NCBI RefSeq assembly: GCF_014077095.1
Contig: NZ_JACGVG010000035.1
Span: forward strand, 1-64,000
DNA from: Colwellia sp. MB02u-6
GTDB lineage: Bacteria; Pseudomonadota; Gammaproteobacteria; Enterobacterales; Alteromonadaceae
Direction of reading: 5' to 3'
DNA length: 64,000 nt
Part shown: piece by piece, positions 32,952 to 43,684 of the stretch
How the letters are laid out: each line of letters opens with the position of its first letter
How positions within the stretch are numbered: position 1 is the stretch's first letter
The notes under the pieces: generated by a model
Seen by the model: the letters and a program-made list of their open reading frames with translations, nothing else
The model's database searches: none
What the model was told of the DNA's origin: nothing
Made by a program: the position numbers and the translations under genes

Positions 32952-32979
32952 CTTGTGAAGTTTTATTTAATCCCCATCT
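32952..32979 (+). promoter_or_regulatory. second sigma-32 type promoter, before groES
   Basis: CTTGTG at 32952-32957, a 14-base spacer and CCCCATCT at 32972-32979. The -10 is perfect and the -35 has two changes from CTTGAA. It begins 18 bases past the fxsA stop and would give groES a leader of about 70 bases. Confidence 0.75.
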
Positions 32980-33052
32980 TACTTCTACAAGCAAATAGCA
33001 CGAAAATTTTAGTCCATTATTTTTATAAAATAAAACTTTTCTGGAGAACAAA

Positions 33053-33343
33053 ATGAGTATTCGTCCATTACACGATCGTGTGATTATCAAACGTAAAGAA
33101 GTAGAATCAAAGTCTGCTGGCGGTATTGTATTAACGGGTAGTGCTGCTGAAAAGTCAACACGTGGTGAAGTCGTTGCGGTAGGCAAAGGCAGAATGCTAG
33201 AAAATGGTGACGTGCGTGCCTTAGATGTAAAAATTGGCGACCAAGTTATCTTCAGTGAAGGCTACGGTACAAAAACTGAAAAAATTGATGGTGAAGAAGT
33301 GCTTATATTGTCAGAGACTGACATTTTAGCCATCGTCGAATAA
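33053..33343 (+). CDS. groES: co-chaperonin GroES
   Basis: The 10-kDa lid of the GroEL chaperonin. The sequence begins [16 protein letters not shown] and contains the mobile loop region ([20 protein letters not shown] in outline, with the IVLTG hydrophobic tripeptide). 96 residues, full length. CTGGAG at 33041-33046 is the ribosome site. It forms an operon with groEL (65-base gap) under heat-shock promoters. Confidence 0.98.
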   Translation: MSIRPLHDRVIIKRKEVESKSAGGIVLTGSAAEKSTRGEVVAVGKGRMLENGDVRALDVKIGDQVIFSEGYGTKTEKIDGEEVLILSETDILAIVE

Positions 33344-33378
33344 TTATTAATTTTTACCTATTATATTGTACTGATTAA

Positions 33379-35061
<1,683 letters not shown>

Positions 35062-35106
35062 TAGAATTTAAATTCTATTCTGATAAAGTTCTAACCACTT
35101 AAACGA

Positions 35107-35135
35107 AAGCCTGAATAGTAATATTCGGGCTTTTT
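35107..35135 (+). terminator. groEL terminator
   Basis: AGCCTGAATA pairs with TATTCGGGCT (one wobble), followed by T6. It is preceded by the perfect palindrome ATAGAATTTAAATTCTAT starting at the groEL stop (35061-35078). Confidence 0.92.
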
Positions 35136-35227
35136 TATTAGCTGCTTATCAATATCTAATAATACTTTTGTTATGTCTTAATTAATACAAAACCGGACGT
35201 TAACATCAATGGATTTTCGAGCTGTTT

Positions 35228-35359
35228 TTAGTGTTCATTAAACGTTGGGCTACCTTCACCTTGATAGTCAACAAAGCCACCATTGCCGACAGTCGCATAG
35301 TAGGATGGGTATTTCTTCAAAGTGGCTTTGGTGACGTTAGCTATTGTTTGTTCTTTAGG
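35228..35359 (-). pseudogene. orphan C-terminal gene fragment of unknown family
   Basis: The minus strand reads 43 codons without a start, bounded upstream by TGA and ended by TAA. The composition looks protein-like (KYPSYYATVGNGGFVDYQGE). It may be the tail of a gene truncated by the accessory DNA next to groEL. I do not recognise the family. Confidence 0.35.
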
Positions 35360-35505
35360 TCAACTGTTAGCCAATATAAGACGTTATAAAATTGATTGAT
35401 TACGACAAATTCATTTGATAAAACGAGATATTGAAGTGACTTGAAATTGCTATAACCAGATACAGTTTCTATATAAGAAATTAGTTATAGCAAAATTAAA
35501 AGTTG

Positions 35506-35955
35506 TTATTTAAAAATTATTTTTCTTAATCGATACTCACCGGTTAACTCTCTCACTTCAGGATATTTTGCGGAGGTTTCTTGGGATATTTTTTGATTTT
35601 CTTCCCCCCATTTTTTCATGAATTTATCATATTTCGCTTTATTGGGATCTAAATCTTGGGAGCTTGCAAATGTGACTGTCAATACCAAATTAAAATCACC
35701 ACTTTGCGGTAATTCACTAGCCCATATATTCCAGTCTTTTATGTGGCCTAACTCCTTTTGAATTTTTACTGCCTTTATCCAACTTTTTGTTAAACCGGCT
35801 AAATAAACATCTTCCATATTGGGATCAACTTTGACTGTAGTTACAGAAAGTACTTCTTTACTTAGGTCATAGTCTTGAAATATTTCCAATCGGTCTTTAG
35901 CAAAAACATTTAAACTGATTAATAGCGTTAATATATAAATACTAATTTTTTTCAT
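35506..35955 (-). CDS. small secreted protein of unknown function
   Basis: A 149-residue protein with a clear signal peptide (MKKISIYILTLLISLNVFA, cleavage before KDRL). The mature part is charged and soluble, with TVKVDPNMEDVYLAGLTKSWIKAVK near the start, shown here as landmarks PNMEDVYLAG and LTKSWIKAVK, and no cysteine. A good ribosome site lies upstream (GGAGAAAT on the minus strand). It resembles short periplasmic proteins with an ABM/dabb-like layout, but I cannot assign a family. It is the first gene of the accessory region behind groEL and points towards it. Confidence 0.65.
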   Translation of the reverse strand: MKKISIYILTLLISLNVFAKDRLEIFQDYDLSKEVLSVTTVKVDPNMEDVYLAGLTKSWIKAVKIQKELGHIKDWNIWASELPQSGDFNLVLTVTFASSQDLDPNKAKYDKFMKKWGEENQKISQETSAKYPEVRELTGEYRLRKIIFK

Positions 35956-36220
35956 TGTTATTTCTCCTTGGATTAGTTTCCCTAATACACAACATAAATA
36001 TAAATCGCATTAAGCTCAGCAAGTATAGAACAACACATGTATTTTGCTCGTTTGAGAAAAATACATAATAGATATGAAAACAAGTAGGCACCTCAAATAT
36101 AATGGTTTTATGAATGGTTTTTAATTAAATATTCTTCATGTCAGTTTTTACTTATACATTACATATAATTATCTACACTTGAGTTTGAATAACAATATCA
36201 GCTAACGTATCTTAGTGAGC

Positions 36221-36253
36221 CTTAGCAAAGTGCAAACTTTGCACTTTGCTAAG
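36221..36253. repeat. perfect 16-bp inverted repeat with one-base centre
   Basis: CTTAGCAAAGTGCAAA and its exact complement flank a single C. No T run follows. It stands beside the dispersed repeat starting at 36385 and does not belong to a gene end in the right orientation. Confidence 0.8.
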
Positions 36254-36384
36254 AATATTTATGGGCAAAAGTTATCGTTCAGAAACGAAATCCTACTGGC
36301 AGCAATGAGCTTGCAGGAGACACTGATTTCATTTCTTAACCAGTGCCCTATCGACTGGCAATAAAGCCACCAAAGCAGTCCTAC

Positions 36385-36448
36385 ACTTTTGAATTATTAA
36401 CGATCACTTTGTGGCAAAAGTGAATATTCAGATACGAGTCGCCAACGG
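36385..36448 (+). repeat. dispersed repeat, copy R1
   Basis: Bases 36410-36448 (39 bases, beginning TGTGGCAAAAGTGAATATTC) recur exactly at 43065-43103. Bases 36385-36413 recur as an exact inverted copy at 55196-55224. A diverged inverted relative lies near 54.06-54.15 kb. Confidence 0.85.
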
Positions 36449-36630
36449 TAGCTATGAGCGATAAGTGGACGATGGCAGGTGATTGTTTTGAATTCTGAAT
36501 TATGTTTAATTTTACCTATATCACGTTGACTTACTTTGTATGAGCATAATTAACGTTTTTTATTTTTCACATTCCTTGCTAAAGTGCAGGCTTATCCCTG
36601 TATCTTTTGAATTAAGGTTAACGCTGTAAT

Positions 36631-38565
36631 ATGATGACCCCGTCAATCCGCTTTAGATATTTACTAGCCGTATTTCTGTTGGCAACGTTGGTCACCACTT
36701 CTTGGGTTTGGTTTTCGAAAATAATTAGCCAACAAAACCAAGATGCGCAAGTTATCAATTTAGCCGGTCAACAGCGAATGTTAAGCCAACGGATCGCGCT
36801 GTTATTTAATCGAACTGATAAAGCGGGTGAAATCGATGTTGTTAACAAACTGCTCAAGAACGCCGTCACCACGTTTGCCAGTAACCATAATAGATTGACT
36901 AACTTAAAGAACATTTCAGATGAGGCTAAATCACTCTACCTCGGTGAAATTCAATTAGACGCGCGCTCTAAGACCTTGATCAATTTTGTGAACAGTTTTA
37001 TCAAAGGCTTGACGTCGCGAGAACTTCTCGTCCAACAGATTGCCGAGATCGACACCGACAGGCTCCTATATGATTTGAATTTGGTTGTTAGTGTCCTTGA
37101 AAGCGATGCTCAAAACCGGGTTAGTTCTTTGTATCAAACTAAAACGTGGATATGGGTGCTCACTATGACTTTGCTTATCCTAATAGTGTTGTTTATATTT
37201 GAGCCAATGAAAAGACTCATTACGCGAAAAATTAGCGATTTAAAGCTCGTTGCTCATTACGACTTATTGACTAGTCTACCTAATCAAGTGCTACTCACAG
37301 AGCGCTTAAGCCAAGCAATGAAACACTGTCAACGTCGCAATCAGTCATTAGCCGTTGCGTTTATGGACTTAGATGGCTTTAAAGACGTCAATGACCTCCA
37401 CGGCCATGATGTAGGAGATGAACTACTCATTGAAGTGGCAAAGCGCATGAAAGAGGCGTTACGTGAAGGTGATACGCTGGCACGTATTGGCGGCGATGAA
37501 TTTATTGCTGTTATGGTTGATTTGGAAAACATTGAAGATAGTGAGCCTCCATTAAAACGACTACTAAAGGCCGCTGCTGATCCTGTTAATTTAGGTGATG
37601 CTGCAATGCAAGTTTCAGCGAGTATTGGTGTCAGCCTTTATCCACAAGACCATGTAGATGTAGGCCTACTCATGCGGCACGCAGATCAAGCCATGTATAT
37701 TGCTAAGCAAGCAGGTAAAAACCGTTATCATTTTTTTGATGCCACACAAGATAGTGCGATCACGATTCAATGGAAAAATATAGACGATATTCGTTCAGCG
37801 TTGGATAGACGTGAGTTTTTACTGCACTATCAACCCAAGGTAAATATGCGCACTAGCGAAGTTATCGGTGTAGAAGCGTTAATCCGCTGGCAGCATCCTG
37901 TCCGTGGTTTAGTCCCTCCTTTAGACTTTTTGCCGGCGATAGAAGGTCACGCCCTGAGTCTGGAACTGGGCGAATGGGTCATATACACAGCATTGAGCCA
38001 AATAAATCAATGGCGAAGCATGGGCTTAGCGCTACCTATTAGTGTCAATATTAGCGCCTATCAATTACAACAACGTAACTTCTCTACTCGGTTAGCCGCA
38101 TCGTTATCAGCTCATCCTGACGTTAACCCGCATTATTTAGAATTGGAAATACTAGAAACCGGTGTATTAAGTGACATCAACCAAGTGTTTGACAACATGA
38201 GTGCTTGCCATGACTTAGGTGTCCGCTTCGCCTTAGATGACTTTGGTACGGGGTATTCATCGCTTACCCATATTAAACGTCTACCAGCCTACTTGATTAA
38301 AATCGACCAGAGCTTTGTCCGTGACATGCTCGAAGATGTCGACGATTTAGCGATTGTTGAAAGCGTCATAGGTTTAGCTAAAACATTCAAACGCGAAGTA
38401 ATTGCCGAGGGAGTTGAAACCATCGAACACGGAGTAGCATTGCTGAAACTGGACTGTGAATTGGCGCAGGGTTATGGCATTGCTCGACCCATGCCTAGTG
38501 GTAATATTCCTGAGTGGGTATCTAATTGGAAAGCGGATGATTCTTGGCAGGCTTATAAAGGCTAA
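36631..38565 (+). CDS. membrane GGDEF-EAL protein with PilJ-like sensor domain
   Basis: A 644-residue inner-membrane cyclic-di-GMP enzyme. Two membrane segments (about residues 9-29 and 178-198) enclose a periplasmic domain with INLAGQQRMLSQRIAL, the signature of the type IV pili/NarX-like PilJ domain (PF13675). The cytoplasmic part has an intact GGDEF (RIGGDEF, about residue 284) and an intact EAL domain (EALIRW about 412, LELEILETG, LDDFGTGYSSL, VIAEGVET), so either activity is possible. It stands alone, flanked by long gaps, at the left of the accessory region. Confidence 0.9.
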   Translation: MMTPSIRFRYLLAVFLLATLVTTSWVWFSKIISQQNQDAQVINLAGQQRMLSQRIALLFNRTDKAGEIDVVNKLLKNAVTTFASNHNRLTNLKNISDEAKSLYLGEIQLDARSKTLINFVNSFIKGLTSRELLVQQIAEIDTDRLLYDLNLVVSVLESDAQNRVSSLYQTKTWIWVLTMTLLILIVLFIFEPMKRLITRKISDLKLVAHYDLLTSLPNQVLLTERLSQAMKHCQRRNQSLAVAFMDLDGFKDVNDLHGHDVGDELLIEVAKRMKEALREGDTLARIGGDEFIAVMVDLENIEDSEPPLKRLLKAAADPVNLGDAAMQVSASIGVSLYPQDHVDVGLLMRHADQAMYIAKQAGKNRYHFFDATQDSAITIQWKNIDDIRSALDRREFLLHYQPKVNMRTSEVIGVEALIRWQHPVRGLVPPLDFLPAIEGHALSLELGEWVIYTALSQINQWRSMGLALPISVNISAYQLQQRNFSTRLAASLSAHPDVNPHYLELEILETGVLSDINQVFDNMSACHDLGVRFALDDFGTGYSSLTHIKRLPAYLIKIDQSFVRDMLEDVDDLAIVESVIGLAKTFKREVIAEGVETIEHGVALLKLDCELAQGYGIARPMPSGNIPEWVSNWKADDSWQAYKG

Positions 38566-39041
38566 CTGACTTGACCACTGAGCCTCACTAGAGGTGACCT
38601 TGTAGGCAGTCGGGTATGTCCGATTTTGGCACTTTTCCGTCAGTCAGATGAGGTCAAGAACTATAGCTTTCAAATGATATATAAAGTCTAAGATATTATA
38701 TTTCGCTTAAAAAGTTTCTCCCAAATTATAATGTCGCTAATCACTAACGTTACGCTAGGCAAACCTAATTATTGCTGGTGTAGCATTACCATGCGGTGTT
38801 TAACCTGCCTGCGGCCATCAGCCAGTTGGTCTTTTACAGCTACATTTTAATTACTCCTTTTTCTTGCAAGAGCTACTCTCAATCGAATGTCTGCTATATG
38901 CAGGAATAGATGACATCAGCATATATACTCTAAGGCGCTTTCGTCCACAATATTACTATTAGGCTAACATCCACTGTATCGGTTAAAATGCCCCTTATAG
39001 ATAGTGACTGAGTCATCTATGGCGAAAAAAAGGTAAAAGAA
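38566..39041. other. intergenic region, no gene seen
   Basis: About 475 bases without a supported gene, terminator or long repeat. The short inverted motif near 38570-38615 (GACTTGACC ... GGTCAAG further on) is too loose to call. Confidence 0.35.
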
Positions 39042-40520
39042 TTGGAAAACACACAGCATAATTGGACTACTTGTCAGGAATGTCAGGGACGCAGCAAAAA
39101 AACGAGAAAGCTGCGCAAAAAAGTGAAACTCAGCTTTCAAAGAGCGTTAGCGCAATTTGAAGAAATGAATGGCCAAGGCACGCCCCCTGTTCGACCGAAA
39201 GGTCACCTTTATGATTGTTTGAACTGTAGCGGCTCAGGCTTAGTTCGATCAGCTAATCATCCTACAGCCGATACAGAAAAATACCCACACGTTGCTATTA
39301 TTGGTGGTGGCATAGGTGGAGTAGCTTTGGCTGTAGCATGCAAACACCGCGGTATTCCTTTTACGCTTTATGAACGTGATAGCGGCTTTGGTGCTCGCTC
39401 TCAAGGTTATGGCCTCACGTTGCAACAGGCAAGTAAAGCAATCGAAGCATTAGGCATTTTCTCACTAAAAAATGGCGTGATTTCTACAAGACATGTGGTA
39501 CACACCACTGATGGCAAAGAGATTGGAGAATGGGGCATAAGAAAGTGGTTGCCATCTGAGATAAAGACCTCAGTGAAACGCAGAAATATACATATCGCCC
39601 GCCAATCTTTACGCTTTGCTTTGCTTGAGCAACTTGGTGGTCATGAGGCTGTTAAGTGGGATCACCAATTAGTTGATTTTAAAGAAACTGAAGGTGCAGC
39701 CGTTAATCTTATCTTTAAAGTTAACACTAAAGGAAAGACCAAAAACGAGAGCAGCTCAGAAATAAAGCATGTTAAGACAGATCTTCTTGTGGGTGCTGAT
39801 GGTATCCGCAGTTCAGTACGAAAATTATTGATTGGAGATGATATAAGACCGCTACAATACCTAGGTTGTATTGTGATTTTAGGTATCTGTCCTTTGGTTG
39901 ACCTCAATGGGCTTGAAAGCCCTTTGCTCGACTCGGCTACGGTATTTCAAACCGCCAATGGCCATGAACGAATCTACATCATGCCTTACGATTCAGAGTC
40001 AGTAATGTGGCAACTTAGCTTTCCTATATCAGAGGAGAATGCTAAAGCGTTGAGCGCTAGAGGTCCCCAAGCACTTAAAGAAGAAGCCTCTAAAAGATGT
40101 CAGTGGCATAATCCCATACCTCAAATTTTATCGGTTACTAAGTCAGCGCTAGTGTCTGGTTATCCTGTTTATGACCGTGAATTACTCAATGCAGAATTGT
40201 TGGGAAAAGCAGGTAAAGTAACCTTAATTGGCGATGCAGCCCACCCGATGAGTCCATTTAAAGGGCAAGGGGCGAATCAAGCTCTGTTAGACGCGCTATC
40301 ATTGGCTCGGGGCATATCCATAGGATGTAGACCTATGTCTCAATGGCGAGAAGCGGGCGTAAGAGCAAGTGTATTAACTGAGTTTGAAGCAGAAATGCTG
40401 ACCCGCAGTGCTTCTAAAGTGAAAGGCTCAGCAGAAGCTGCACAGTTCCTACATTCTGACGTTGTACTTCATGAAGGTGATGAACCAAGAGGACGATGTT
40501 TACTCAGAGAAGAGGCATAA
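39042..40520 (+). CDS. FAD-dependent monooxygenase with N-terminal zinc-ribbon-like segment
   Basis: A 492-residue flavoprotein of the PHBH-type monooxygenase group. The first 80 residues carry CQECQGRSKKTRKLRKK and CLNCSGSG, two CxxC pairs like a DnaJ-type zinc ribbon. The FAD domain then begins VAIIGGGIGGVALA (about residue 88) and has the GD motif LIGDAAHPMSPFKGQGANQAL. The likely start is TTG 39042 with AAGG 10 bases before; no ATG fits. Substrate unknown; an aromatic or polyketide-like hydroxylation is the family norm. It stands alone, so no pathway can be inferred. Confidence 0.83.
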   Translation: MENTQHNWTTCQECQGRSKKTRKLRKKVKLSFQRALAQFEEMNGQGTPPVRPKGHLYDCLNCSGSGLVRSANHPTADTEKYPHVAIIGGGIGGVALAVACKHRGIPFTLYERDSGFGARSQGYGLTLQQASKAIEALGIFSLKNGVISTRHVVHTTDGKEIGEWGIRKWLPSEIKTSVKRRNIHIARQSLRFALLEQLGGHEAVKWDHQLVDFKETEGAAVNLIFKVNTKGKTKNESSSEIKHVKTDLLVGADGIRSSVRKLLIGDDIRPLQYLGCIVILGICPLVDLNGLESPLLDSATVFQTANGHERIYIMPYDSESVMWQLSFPISEENAKALSARGPQALKEEASKRCQWHNPIPQILSVTKSALVSGYPVYDRELLNAELLGKAGKVTLIGDAAHPMSPFKGQGANQALLDALSLARGISIGCRPMSQWREAGVRASVLTEFEAEMLTRSASKVKGSAEAAQFLHSDVVLHEGDEPRGRCLLREEA

Positions 40521-40920
40521 TATCAAATAAGCGGCATATTATTACTTGTTCTTTATGGTTATGAGCGTGTTACTTTTTAAAGCTATCTGTTTTTAACATC
40601 AAGCTGCGTTGCATCGCATAATGATCTGACCCAGTAAACTGCTCAATACGCTCACGCGTGCAAATACTTACAGATTTTCATATCCACAGGTGATCTCGCC
40701 AAACCAAACCAAACAAAATAGGTAAATATGACTTGCTTGGCCATGAATTGACAGATTGGCTATCTCGCTAAGTGCCCCCGAAGCGTGATAGACCAAAGCG
40801 CTGCTTTAATGACTATTAAGGCTAACTGTAAATGTTCATTTATCGAATTTGAACAGCAGCTTTGAGCTTGAAGCTCACAATAGACCATACTTGGTTCTCC
40901 ATTAATAACGGAGAACTATC
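40521..40920. other. intergenic region before the recombinase gene
   Basis: About 400 bases with no supported gene. A short perfect dyad TGAGCTT-G-AAGCTCA lies at 40863-40877, 45 bases before the recombinase start. It could be an operator or part of a recombination site. Confidence 0.35.
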
Positions 40921-41544
40921 ATGTTTTATTTAACCGTTTATAAACCAACTGAGCCATGGAATAAAAACAAAATTGTTGGGCAAAAATTACCACTTAAGCT
41001 ACAACAAATTTGGGCAATCCGAATCAGATTAGAATTAGTGAATAACATAAGAGACCTTGCGCTTTTTAACCTTGCTATCGATAGTAAATTGAGAGGATGC
41101 GATTTAGTTACTCTAAAGATTCGAGATATTGCTCACGGAAAAATCATTCAGTCGAGAGCCATTATTGTTCAACAAAAGACGGGATTACCCGTTCAATTTG
41201 AACTTACCGAAAATACACGTAATTCAGTTCAAACTTTAATTACAAATTTTCAACTAAACTCAAATGATTATTTATTCAAGTCTCGTATTCATTCATCAGA
41301 ACACCTATCAACACGTCAGTATGGAAGAATTGTTGATGCTTGGGTTTCCATGATTGGTTTAGATCAAACCCAATATGGAACTCATACGATGAGAAGAACA
41401 AAACCATCATTGATATACAAAAAAACTAAAAATCTACGAGCGTGCCAATTGTTGCTAGGTCATCGAAAGCTTGAAAGCACTGTTAGGTATTTAGGGATTG
41501 AAGTTGATGATGCTCTTGATATTTCAGAGAGTATCGACTCTTAG
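40921..41544 (+). CDS. minimal tyrosine-type site-specific recombinase
   Basis: A 207-residue integrase-like protein consisting almost only of the catalytic domain. Candidate active-site residues are Arg in LAIDSKLRGCDL, Lys in QQKTGLP, HTMRR, the histidine in LLGHRKLE and the nucleophile tyrosine in TVRYLGI. It lacks the usual N-terminal arm- and core-binding domains, as is known for short integrases common in Vibrio and relatives. GGAGA at 40910-40914 is the ribosome site. It may drive the insertions seen in this region. Its target site is unknown. Confidence 0.87.
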   Translation: MFYLTVYKPTEPWNKNKIVGQKLPLKLQQIWAIRIRLELVNNIRDLALFNLAIDSKLRGCDLVTLKIRDIAHGKIIQSRAIIVQQKTGLPVQFELTENTRNSVQTLITNFQLNSNDYLFKSRIHSSEHLSTRQYGRIVDAWVSMIGLDQTQYGTHTMRRTKPSLIYKKTKNLRACQLLLGHRKLESTVRYLGIEVDDALDISESIDS

Positions 41545-41551
41545 GTTTTGT

Positions 41552-41576
41552 GCCAGATCCATAACTGGTCTCTGGC
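41552..41576 (+). repeat. hairpin behind the recombinase gene
   Basis: GCCAGA and TCTGGC enclose 13 bases eight bases past the recombinase stop. No T tract, so it is either a weak terminator or a recombination-site arm. The following 41577-41947 is AT rich with no supported gene. Confidence 0.4.
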
Positions 41577-41947
41577 AACAACGCCACCATTGCGGTCGTT
41601 CATCATCAAATTATTAATGCTAACTTTGTGCGCATTGAAGACATTAGCTTTAAAATATTTGCTATAGATTTTCTAATGAATAATTACAACTTAGCAACAC
41701 ATTTTTTATGGAAATTTTGGTTTTAATAGTTTCTAATTTATTGACTTTATCGGTTATTAATATGACTTAAATATAAATTAAGAAAAGGAATTACTGTTAC
41801 GTATACATAGTAATATATTGAACTCACATGTATGACACTCCCAATTGAGATTTATGTAAGCTTCGAATTAGGAGGAAAGCAATTTGACTACAGTAGTGCT
41901 CTTACAGTAGTATTAATTCTTAACTATTTAATAAAAAAGGATTTTCC

Positions 41948-42835
41948 ATTAAAATATCTCATCTAATTTTCCCTTTCTCGGTTTTATTGTCAGTGCCAGT
42001 TTTTGCAGAATCAGAAAACAAGGCCATTCAACATGAATTACAATACGGTATTATCAATTTGGCTAGCCTTGCATTTATAGATGGGGATTGGTCTGAATTT
42101 CCAGTTGCCGGTGCCAGTTATAAATACTATTTTTCTCCTGTTGCTGATAATGAACAGCCTTATGATTTGCAATCCCACTTAGGCCGGTTCAGCTGGTTAA
42201 AAGTGAATTTAAATGCTCTGAATTTTAATCCTAATTTGGGTGGCAAGTTATATTTTAGCCAACGTTGGAGCTTCGAAGCTGATTTTAGTTACCAACGCCA
42301 TACCAATAAATACAGTTATACTGACCATAATGGGGAATTTAGGACGAGGAAGTATGATGAAGATGAGTTACTCACAGACCTTGCTCTTAACTATGCGGTT
42401 AACCAACAATTCACGCTAGGGTTTGGAATCCATAACTACTCTGAAAACAGTGAATATACTGATATTATTGATGATTATGTCAAATCCAAAAATTCTCAAT
42501 ATGACAGTGAGACTTTTGTTGCTATCAAAGCTAGATATACCAATGTTAATGAAGGCAAAGGTTTGGACATTACTTCCTCAATTTCGCATCATGAAGAACG
42601 AAATACGGCAAAAGTATTTGCTACCTTTTACACTGCTAAGCATAACGCTTATAAAGTTGGCTTAGTTTACTCAGATTTTACTGACGACTGGGATGATGAA
42701 GCTTTATTTACTGTTTCGTTGGCACATCACTATTGGTTTTCGCAAACAACAGCGATTAAATACGGTGTATCTTGGATAAAAGCTGATGGTGATAATTTTG
42801 GCCTGTTTGATATAAATGGTACTTGGCGTTTTTAG
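41948..42835 (+). CDS. putative outer-membrane beta-barrel protein, unusual ATT start
   Basis: A protein of about 295 residues with alternating aromatic strands and a C-terminal phenylalanine (NGTWRF), the usual end of outer-membrane barrels. It has no ATG in a sensible place. A TTG at 41987 would start inside the signal peptide. Reading from ATT 41948 gives KISHLIFPFSVLLSVPVFA before ESEN, a textbook signal peptide, with AAGGA at 41938-41942 well spaced before it. The start is therefore either a rare ATT initiation or a mutated ATG. Function and family are not recognised. Confidence 0.7.
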   Translation: MKISHLIFPFSVLLSVPVFAESENKAIQHELQYGIINLASLAFIDGDWSEFPVAGASYKYYFSPVADNEQPYDLQSHLGRFSWLKVNLNALNFNPNLGGKLYFSQRWSFEADFSYQRHTNKYSYTDHNGEFRTRKYDEDELLTDLALNYAVNQQFTLGFGIHNYSENSEYTDIIDDYVKSKNSQYDSETFVAIKARYTNVNEGKGLDITSSISHHEERNTAKVFATFYTAKHNAYKVGLVYSDFTDDWDDEALFTVSLAHHYWFSQTTAIKYGVSWIKADGDNFGLFDINGTWRF

Positions 42836-43458
42836 CACTATCGCATTGTTAAAATACTCAGAAAGAGAAATTGAAGATTCTGGCTTCGTAATAATTGACT
42901 AAGTTGAAAGCGAAAACTGAGTCAATTGTATCGATTTTATATGATTTTTAGGTCTGACATCTAAATTTTTAGTAAGACCGTTCTCATTCTTTTGAACGGA
43001 AACTATTATCGATACAAAATCTAATCCGAACTATCTTTTCAATAAAGTTTCTTAATGTCTCGAATGTGGCAAAAGTGAATATTCAGATACGAGTCGCCAA
43101 CGGCATCAATGAGCTTAAACCAGCCCCATAAACAACCAGTAAATTTTGGTTGGAATTGTCTTGGATTTGATCGTGTATTCACAAAATATTAATGACCGTT
43201 TTTGGCTAAAAGCGGTCCATTGAGAAGGCTTTTAGTATCTGACGTAGTTCTTAGGTGGCTATGCAGATAATGAGTCGTAACAATTTTATACACTGTTGAA
43301 ATAATGATGATACAAGGTGAAATTTTTAATAAGCACCTTATTTCATCAAATTTTAACTGTTTAATTAAGTCCCTTAATTGGTAGGGGTATAAAACGGGGT
43401 ATCCCTCTTTATTGATTTTATTTTTTATTTAATTATCAATTGTTTATTCTATTCGTGA
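42836..43458. other. intergenic region with dispersed repeat R2
   Basis: About 620 bases without a gene. It contains repeat copy R2 (43008-43103) and an AT-rich part leading into a copy of the groEL 3' end. A stretch GGGGTATAAAACGGGGTATC near 43386 loosely resembles AGGGTATAAAGTGGAGTATC near 55378. Confidence 0.45.
43008..43103 (+). repeat. dispersed repeat, copy R2
   Basis: Bases 43065-43103 equal 36410-36448 exactly. The part from 43008 (TTATCGATACAAAATCTAAT) matches, in inverted form and with a few changes, the segment ending near 54160 (ATTAGGTTTTGTATCGATAA). Confidence 0.82.
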
Positions 43459-43548
43459 GCAGCATGATGTAATAGGGTTTATACCCTATAAACTCTAGCT
43501 CCACTTATAAAAAAGAAAGTCCGAATAGCAATATTCGGGCTTTTTTAT
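43459..43548 (+). repeat. copy of the groEL 3' end and terminator
   Basis: It reads AGCATGATGTAATAG, then the dyad ATAGGGT-TTAT-ACCCTAT, then a terminator TCCGAATAGCAATATTCGGGC followed by T6 (43518-43547). This parallels groEL, where GTATGATGTAATAG is followed by an 18-base dyad and a near-identical hairpin. No groEL coding sequence precedes it. Confidence 0.75.
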
Positions 43549-43684
43549 ATCCATATATAGTAAATCAACTTGTTTCTATATAGAAATCATCTCAAAAAAC
43601 ACATCAAAAAACATCTCGACATTCAATTTATTTTTGTTTATGTTAATAATTATATGGAAGCACGTTGAGTCAATAGAGGGAACT

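Larger units (their letters stand above)
35956..36630. other. intergenic region with palindrome and dispersed repeat
   Basis: A gap of 675 bases. It holds a perfect 33-base palindrome (36221-36253) and the first copy of a repeat found again at 43.0, 54.1 and 55.2 kb. No coding region is supported. The promoter of the GGDEF/EAL gene should lie at its right end. Confidence 0.5.

Noticed and set aside
32641-33186. 181-codon minus-strand frame across fxsA and groES
   Set aside because: It runs antisense through two conserved genes and their promoter; repeats such as VLVLVLVL mirror the Gln-Asn tail of FxsA.
36221-36460. Possible integron attC sites or gene cassettes
   Set aside because: No clear RYYYAAC/GTTRRRY ends with the proper spacing were found, there is no integron integrase with its extra motif, and the genes are far apart.
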